From assembly GCA_902805995.1 (NCBI GenBank), contig CADCUU010000493.1:1-10141 (forward strand): 10,141 nucleotides of DNA, written 5' to 3'. The stretch is from an uncultured Rubellimicrobium sp. Its GTDB lineage: Bacteria; Pseudomonadota; Alphaproteobacteria; Rhodobacterales; Rhodobacteraceae. Shown piece by piece: positions 5,726 to 10,141 of the stretch. How positions within the stretch are numbered: position 1 is the first letter of the stretch; each line of letters begins with the position of its first letter. The notes beneath the pieces are model-generated. The model searched no databases. It worked only from the letters and a program-made list of their open reading frames with translations, and had not been told where the DNA came from. The translations under genes were made by a program, and so were the position numbers.

Positions 5726-7726
5726 ATGTTCCGCAAGATCCTGATCGCCAACCGCGGCGAGATCGCGTGCCGCGTCATCAAGTCCGCCCGCCGGATGGGC
5801 ATCGGCACCGTCGCCATCCATTCCGAGGCCGACGCCCGCGCTCTCCATGTCCAGATGGCGGACGAGGCGCATCTGATCGGCCCGGCCCCAGCGGCGCAGA
5901 GCTACATCAGCATCGACCGGGTCATGCAGGCGGTGCGGGCCAGCGGCGCGGAGGCGGTCCATCCCGGCTACGGCTTCCTGTCCGAAAACCCCCGCTTCGC
6001 CGCCGCACTGGCCGAGGCAGGCGTGGCCTTCATCGGCCCCCCGACCTCCGCGGTGGAGGCGATGGGCGACAAGATCACCTCCAAGCGGATCGCCCAGGAA
6101 GCGGGGGTGAACACCGTCCCCGGCCATATGGGCCTGATCGCGGACGCGGATGAGGCCGTGCGGATCGCGGGGGGGATCGGCTACCCCGTCATGATCAAGG
6201 CCAGCGCAGGCGGCGGCGGCAAGGGGATGCGCATCGCCTGGTCCGATCAGGAGGCGCGCGAGGGCTTCCAGGCCTCGAAGAACGAGGCGGCCGCGAGCTT
6301 CGGCGACGACCGCATCTTCATCGAGAAGTTCGTCGACCAGCCCCGCCACATCGAAATCCAGGTCCTGGCCGACAAGCACGGCAACTGCGTCTACCTGCAC
6401 GAGCGCGAATGCTCCATCCAGCGGCGCAACCAGAAGGTCGTGGAGGAGGCGCCCTCGCCCTTCCTCGACGAGGCCACCCGCAAGGCAATGGGCGAGCAGG
6501 CCTGCGCGCTGGCCCGCGCCGTGGGCTACGAATCGGCGGGAACCGTCGAGTTCATCGTGGACGGGCAGCGCAACTTCTACTTCCTGGAGATGAACACCCG
6601 CCTCCAGGTCGAGCACCCGGTCACGGAGCTCGTCACCGGGCTCGACCTCGTGGAACTTATGATCCGCGTCGCCGCCGGGGAGCCCTTGCCCTTCCGGCAG
6701 GAGGACATCCCGCTCAACGGCTGGGCCATCGAGTCCCGCCTTTACGCCGAGGACCCCTACCGCAAGTTCCTCCCCTCCACCGGCCGCCTCACCCGCTACC
6801 GCCCGCCCGCTGAGGGGCGGGAGCGCGACACGGTCGTGCGCAACGACACCGGCGTGTATGAAGGGGGCGAGATCAGCCGCTTCTACGACCCGATGATCGC
6901 CAAGCTCTGCACCTGGGCCCCCACGCGCGAGGCGGCCATCGACGCCATGTCCCAGGCCCTCGACTCCTTCGAGGTGGAGGGCATCGGCCACAACCTCCCC
7001 TTCCTGTCGGCGGTGATGGAGCATCCGCGCTTCAGGTCCGGCAACATCACCACCGCCTTCATCGCCGAGGAATGGCCCGAAGGCTTCAAGGGCGTGACCC
7101 TCCCGCCCGAGGAGCTACGCCGCGTCGCCGCCGCCGCCGTAGCCATGCACCGCGTGGCGGAGATCCGGCGCGCGCGTATCGGGGGCCGGCTCGACCACCA
7201 CGAACGGCAGGTGGGCAGCGACTGGGTCGTGTCCCTCAACGGCGACACCCTGCGCGCCTCCATCCTCGCGGAGCCCGGCGGCGCCGACGTGACCTTCGAG
7301 GACGGGACCCTGATCCGCGTGGAGGGGCCCTGGACGCCCGGCCGCACGCTCGCCCAACTGACGGTCGATGGCCGCCCGCTGGTGATGAAGGTGGACAAGG
7401 CCACGGGCGGCTTCCGCCTGCGGACCCGCGGCGCCGACCTCCGCGTCCATGTCCGCACCCCGCGCGAGGCCGAACTGGCCGCACTCATGCCCGAGAAGCT
7501 ACCCCCCGACACCTCCAAATCGCTCCTCTGCCCCATGCCGGGGCTGCTCACGCGCCTTCTGGTGAACGAGGGCGACGAGGTGGAGGAGGGCCAGGCCCTA
7601 GCCACCATCGAGGCCATGAAGATGGAGAACACCCTCAAGGCCGAGCGGACGGGCCGGGTGTCCAAGGTCCGCGCGGCCGAGGGCGAGACGCTGGCCGTGG
7701 ATCAGGTGATCCTCGACTTCGCGTGA
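5726..7726 (+). CDS. pccA: Propionyl-CoA carboxylase alpha (biotin carboxylase/BCCP) subunit
   Basis: This 666-residue cytosolic subunit carboxylates its own biotin using ATP and bicarbonate and delivers it to PccB. The biotin carboxylase part (about 1-447) has the ATP-grasp loop KASAGGGGKGMRI and the catalytic set Lys116, Lys158, Glu288, Asn290, Arg292 (EMNTRLQVEHPVTE) and Arg338. Except for Lys158, these have the same numbering as E. coli AccC. A middle region (about 470-590) matches the BT linker that docks PCC alpha on beta. The BCCP domain (about 600-666) has EAMKMEN with the biotinyl Lys632. Length and domain order are normal for PCC rather than acetyl-CoA carboxylase. GGAAGG lies four bases before the ATG. 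An intrinsic terminator ends 27 bases upstream. The TGA overlaps the GTG of the following membrane gene. Confidence 0.96.
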   Translation: MFRKILIANRGEIACRVIKSARRMGIGTVAIHSEADARALHVQMADEAHLIGPAPAAQSYISIDRVMQAVRASGAEAVHPGYGFLSENPRFAAALAEAGVAFIGPPTSAVEAMGDKITSKRIAQEAGVNTVPGHMGLIADADEAVRIAGGIGYPVMIKASAGGGGKGMRIAWSDQEAREGFQASKNEAAASFGDDRIFIEKFVDQPRHIEIQVLADKHGNCVYLHERECSIQRRNQKVVEEAPSPFLDEATRKAMGEQACALARAVGYESAGTVEFIVDGQRNFYFLEMNTRLQVEHPVTELVTGLDLVELMIRVAAGEPLPFRQEDIPLNGWAIESRLYAEDPYRKFLPSTGRLTRYRPPAEGRERDTVVRNDTGVYEGGEISRFYDPMIAKLCTWAPTREAAIDAMSQALDSFEVEGIGHNLPFLSAVMEHPRFRSGNITTAFIAEEWPEGFKGVTLPPEELRRVAAAAVAMHRVAEIRRARIGGRLDHHERQVGSDWVVSLNGDTLRASILAEPGGADVTFEDGTLIRVEGPWTPGRTLAQLTVDGRPLVMKVDKATGGFRLRTRGADLRVHVRTPREAELAALMPEKLPPDTSKSLLCPMPGLLTRLLVNEGDEVEEGQALATIEAMKMENTLKAERTGRVSKVRAAEGETLAVDQVILDFA

Positions 7727-8115
7727 AACGCGCCGGGGTCCGTTATCTCCACTTCCTGCTTGCTTCGGCAGGTGGTGTGACGCTGGCCTATATGCCGGGG
7801 TTGTTCGTCGCGATGGTTGCGTCAATGCCGGGCTGCTGGTGCCCCGTGGAGAGCACTTGGGGGACGGCCCGAGGCCTTGCCGTGTTGGTCTTCTTCGCTG
7901 CCGCCGGATTCTGGCTGATCGGCCGCTACCGGCCTCTCCGGGCGTCGTTTGGCCGATCGGTGATATGGGGATCGGTCGCATGCGTGCCCGCAGCCATCTT
8001 CTGGCTCGTCACCGGTTCGCGCGCAGCATCTGAAGTCCGGATCGTGTTAGCCGCTGCCATTCTGATCATCGCCACAATCGGCTACATTCCGTTCCGCAGA
8101 CCGCTGCAGACCTGA
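7723..8115 (+). CDS. Four-helix membrane protein of unknown function, coupled to pccA
   Basis: This 130-residue protein has about four membrane helices (roughly 8-31, 50-66, 78-97 and 104-123) and a CWC motif at residues 38-40 in the first loop. I recognise no family. The proposed GTG start overlaps the pccA TGA in GTGA, a standard arrangement for translational coupling. No good Shine-Dalgarno is close to it, so re-initiation would have to drive translation. Base composition is visibly lower in GC than the neighbours, and codons rare here appear, including TTA for Leu, TCA for Ser and GCA for Ala. This suggests a recently acquired or weakly expressed gene. It converges on the DUF4174-type gene with a 48-base gap that holds no obvious terminator. 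The hydrophobic pattern supports real coding, but the function is unknown. Confidence 0.68.
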   Translation: MKRAGVRYLHFLLASAGGVTLAYMPGLFVAMVASMPGCWCPVESTWGTARGLAVLVFFAAAGFWLIGRYRPLRASFGRSVIWGSVACVPAAIFWLVTGSRAASEVRIVLAAAILIIATIGYIPFRRPLQT

Positions 8116-8163
8116 TCGGTACCTCTTTGTCGTCGCTCGTCCGCCACGCCCGGCGCTGACCTT

Positions 8164-8700
8164 TTAGTCCGTGCTGTTCCGCAACTCCTCCTGACGGATC
8201 GGCGTCCGGTCGATGGCTCGGCTGATCTCCCTCACGGACAGGGGCTCCGGGCGGCGGAAGGTCACGCGCCCGTCCTTATCGACCAGCACGATCCCGAAGC
8301 CACGCGGCCGAAGTTCGCGTCGCACGTCGGTCCGCGCCTCCGGGTCGGTGTCGAGGATGATGACCACGTCCCGCAGCCCCAGCGAGGCGAGGTCCGCCTC
8401 GAGGAGCCGCACCTGCTCCTGCACCTGCGGCTGGCGCGGGCTGTCGGCAAAGATCACCAGCGGGCGCGCAACGTATTCGAAGGCGTCAAGGTCGATCCCT
8501 TCGGCGGGCAGGATCGCCGTGGGGTCCGCCTCCCAGGCCGCGACCGGGTCCTCGGGCGCGACCTCCTCGATGGGCATCTCCAGCCCGTCCGCCTCGGGCG
8601 CAACAACGGCTTCCGATCCGGTAGAGGCCCCCGTCGCCTCCTGGGACCAGCCGGGCAGGGGGGCGAGAAGCATGAGCAGCAGGGGAAGGGCGCGTGTCAT
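8164..8700 (-). CDS. Exported DUF4174-type protein
   Basis: This 178-residue protein has a signal peptide (hydrophobic residues 4-17, likely cleavage after GWS near residue 19). An acidic, Ala/Glu/Pro-rich linker follows (about 20-65), then a C-terminal domain with [40 protein letters not shown] and an end of the form [16 protein letters not shown]. That pattern fits DUF4174, a family of predicted periplasmic proteins with a thioredoxin-like look but no Cys pair and no assigned activity. The acidic linker seems long for the family. A TTATAT element (8713-8708 read on the minus strand) lies ten bases from the ATG and no Shine-Dalgarno is visible, so transcription may begin very close to the start codon. 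The gene is divergent from the mutase gene. Confidence 0.82.
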   Translation of the reverse strand: MTRALPLLLMLLAPLPGWSQEATGASTGSEAVVAPEADGLEMPIEEVAPEDPVAAWEADPTAILPAEGIDLDAFEYVARPLVIFADSPRQPQVQEQVRLLEADLASLGLRDVVIILDTDPEARTDVRRELRPRGFGIVLVDKDGRVTFRRPEPLSVREISRAIDRTPIRQEELRNSTD

Positions 8701-8856
8701 AACCGAGATATAAGCCCCTTGGGCCCAGTTGCTAAGGTGCGCTCCATGCCCCGTGCCGTTTTACTGTCCGGTTGCGGCGCTATCAGCCCTTTGGGGGACT
8801 CGCGCCTCCCCGTTCCCCATGCGACAATCGCGCGAAAGCGGGCAGGAGGGCGCGTG
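8701..8856. promoter_or_regulatory. Divergent promoter region between the DUF4174-type gene and the mutase
   Basis: This 156-base region serves both directions. On the minus strand TTAGCA and TTATAT are 16 bases apart, a plausible sigma-70-type promoter whose start point would fall almost at the DUF4174 ATG. On the plus strand no clear -35/-10 pair stands out. The mutase has a textbook AGGAGG (8844-8849) seven bases before its ATG. No sequence resembling a known propionate-regulator repeat is visible. Confidence 0.4.
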
Positions 8857-10141
8857 ATGGCCGATATCTCGTCGTGGACCGACAAGGCGCGGGCGGAACT
8901 CAAGGGCCGCGACCCGGAGAGCCTCACCTGGGCCACGCTCGAAGGGATCCCGGTCAAGCCGCTCTACACCGCCGCCGACGTGACGCATGACCCCGGCTTT
9001 CCCGGCGACGCGCCCTTCCTGCGCGGCGTGCGCGCCACGATGTATGCGGGCCGCCCCTGGACGATCCGGCAATACGCGGGCTTCTCCACCGCCGAGGAGT
9101 CCAACAGCTTCTATCGCAAGGCGCTCGCGGGCGGGCAGCAGGGCGTGTCCGTGGCCTTCGACCTCGCCACCCATCGCGGCTACGACAGCGACCACCCTCG
9201 GGTGGAGGGGGACGTGGGCAAGGCCGGCGTCGCCATCGACTCGGTCGAGGACATGAAAATCCTTTTCGACGGCATACCCCTCGACCGCGTCTCCGTGTCC
9301 ATGACCATGAACGGCGCTGTGATCCCCATCCTCGCCAGCTTCATCGTCGCGGGGGAGGAGCAGGGCGTCCCCCGCGCCAAGCTGTCGGGCACCATCCAGA
9401 ACGACATCCTCAAGGAATTCATGGTCCGGAACACCTACGTGTACCCGCCCGAGCCGTCGATGCGCATCGTGGCCGACATCATCGACTCCACCGCGCGCGA
9501 GATGCCCAAGTTCAACAGCATCTCCATCTCCGGCTACCACATGCAGGAGGCGGGGGCGAACCTCGTGCAGGAACTCGCCTTCACGCTCGCCGATGGTCGC
9601 GAGTATGTGCGCGCCGCCCTCGCGCGGGGCCTCGACGTGGACAGCTTCGCGCCGCGCCTCAGCTTCTTCTTCGCCATCGGCATGAACCTGTTCATGGAGG
9701 CGAGCAAGCTCCGCGCCGCCCGCCTCCTGTGGCACCGGATCATGGAAAGCTTCGGCGCGAAAAAGCCCGAGTCCCTGATGCTGCGCACGCACTGCCAGAC
9801 CTCGGGCGTGAGCCTCCAGGAGCAGGACCCGATGAACAACGTGGTCCGCACCGCCTACGAGGCGCTGGCCGCGGTCCTCGGCGGCACCCAGTCGCTGCAC
9901 ACGAACAGCTTCGACGAGGCGATGGCGCTCCCCTCCGACTTCGCCGCCCGCATCGCCCGCAACACCCAGCTCATCCTTCAGGAGGAAACGGGCGTGACCA
10001 AGGTCGTGGACCCCCTCGGCGGCTCCTACTACGTCGAGGCGCTGACCAAGGAGCTCGCCGACGCCGCCTGGGCCCTGATGGAGGAGGTGGAGCAGATCGG
10101 CGGCATGACCAAGGCCGTGGCCTCCGGAGATCGGAAGAGCG
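8857..10141 (+). CDS. scpA: Methylmalonyl-CoA mutase, N-terminal part (3' truncated)
   Basis: The visible reading frame covers the catalytic TIM-barrel part of a coenzyme B12-dependent methylmalonyl-CoA mutase, which turns (R)-methylmalonyl-CoA into succinyl-Co[18 protein letters not shown] (Tyr73), [13 protein letters not shown] (Arg191) and SGYHMQEAG (Tyr227, His228) match Tyr89, Arg207, Tyr243 and His244 of the Propionibacterium enzyme at a constant offset of 16. This supports methylmalonyl-CoA rather than isobutyryl- or ethylmalonyl-CoA as substrate. AGGAGG lies seven bases before the ATG; a GTG immediately before it is a possible alternative start. Genuine coding appears to end at residue 423 plus two bases (10127), after VAS. 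The last bases are adapter-like and the encoded Asp-Arg-Lys-Ser is probably false. The C-terminal B12-binding domain would lie beyond the window. The gene is separated from pccA by two small genes. It may equally be named mcm or mutB. Confidence 0.93.
   Translation, partial: MADISSWTDKARAELKGRDPESLTWATLEGIPVKPLYTAADVTHDPGFPGDAPFLRGVRATMYAGRPWTIRQYAGFSTAEESNSFYRKALAGGQQGVSVAFDLATHRGYDSDHPRVEGDVGKAGVAIDSVEDMKILFDGIPLDRVSVSMTMNGAVIPILASFIVAGEEQGVPRAKLSGTIQNDILKEFMVRNTYVYPPEPSMRIVADIIDSTAREMPKFNSISISGYHMQEAGANLVQELAFTLADGREYVRAALARGLDVDSFAPRLSFFFAIGMNLFMEASKLRAARLLWHRIMESFGAKKPESLMLRTHCQTSGVSLQEQDPMNNVVRTAYEALAAVLGGTQSLHTNSFDEAMALPSDFAARIARNTQLILQEETGVTKVVDPLGGSYYVEALTKELADAAWALMEEVEQIGGMTKAVASGDRKS
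10128..10141. other. Probable Illumina adapter remnant at the contig end
   Basis: The final 14 bases read AGATCGGAAGAGCG, identical to the common start of Illumina TruSeq adapters. They replace the place where the mutase frame should continue with a Gly codon and family-typical residues. The most likely explanation is untrimmed adapter at the edge of an assembled contig. The first base (A) could be genomic by chance. Confidence 0.88.

Noticed and set aside
5187..5744. Alternative plus-strand frame from the ATGA at the end of the 116-residue gene
   Set aside because: It reads through non-coding leader, the lipoprotein gene in the wrong frame and the terminator, with Pro/Ser/Arg-rich shadow composition.
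5294..7024. Long minus-strand open frame antisense to pccA and the lipoprotein gene
   Set aside because: It mirrors the GC3-rich codons of pccA, has no domain, and runs across the strong plus-strand terminator and intergenic DNA.
8761..9900. Long minus-strand open frame antisense to the mutase
   Set aside because: It is explained by the codon bias of the conserved mutase gene on the other strand; no signal, domain or RBS is visible.
10102..10141. A divergent or frameshifted end of the mutase as real variation
   Set aside because: The departure from the family sequence coincides exactly with the adapter sequence, which is the simpler explanation.

Overview
The window is a stretch of very GC-rich chromosome from an alphaproteobacterium, most likely of the Rhodobacterales (Roseobacter/Rhodobacter relatives). 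Three things suggest this: the strong preference for G or C at third codon positions, the propionyl-CoA carboxylase/methylmalonyl-CoA mutase gene neighbourhood, and a textbook CtrA box (TTAA-N7-TTAAC). The last bases match the start of the Illumina adapter, so the window probably ends at a contig edge.

Layout. Bases 1-153 are the Ala/Thr-rich tail of an unidentified gene, followed by a possible hairpin terminator. Next is a membrane-anchored staphylococcal-nuclease-like protein (276-1007, +) behind a CtrA box. Its stop codon shares CTAG with the stop of a convergent two-gene operon on the minus strand: a small DUF486-type membrane protein (2558-2205), then a Bcr/CflA-type MFS efflux transporter (2203-1004).

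From 2742 the plus strand carries the methylmalonyl-CoA route of propionate breakdown: pccB (carboxyltransferase subunit), pccA (biotin carboxylase/BCCP subunit) and the 5' part of methylmalonyl-CoA mutase (scpA/mcm type). Together these take propionyl-CoA through methylmalonyl-CoA towards succinyl-CoA. Smaller genes sit among them: a secreted DUF6497-like protein overlapping the end of pccB, a TTG-started soluble protein of unknown function, and a 71-aa glycine-zipper lipoprotein with its own leader and a perfect intrinsic terminator. A four-helix membrane protein follows, whose GTG start overlaps the pccA stop. A DUF4174-type secreted protein (8700-8164, -) is divergent from the mutase gene.

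Most of the window is ordinary core metabolism. The points worth a second look are the CtrA box in front of the nuclease, the strong terminator 27 bases before pccA, the uncharacterised small proteins interleaved with the pcc genes, the compositionally different membrane gene coupled to pccA, and the adapter sequence at the 3' end. I see no CRISPR array, insertion sequence, phage gene, tRNA or rRNA.
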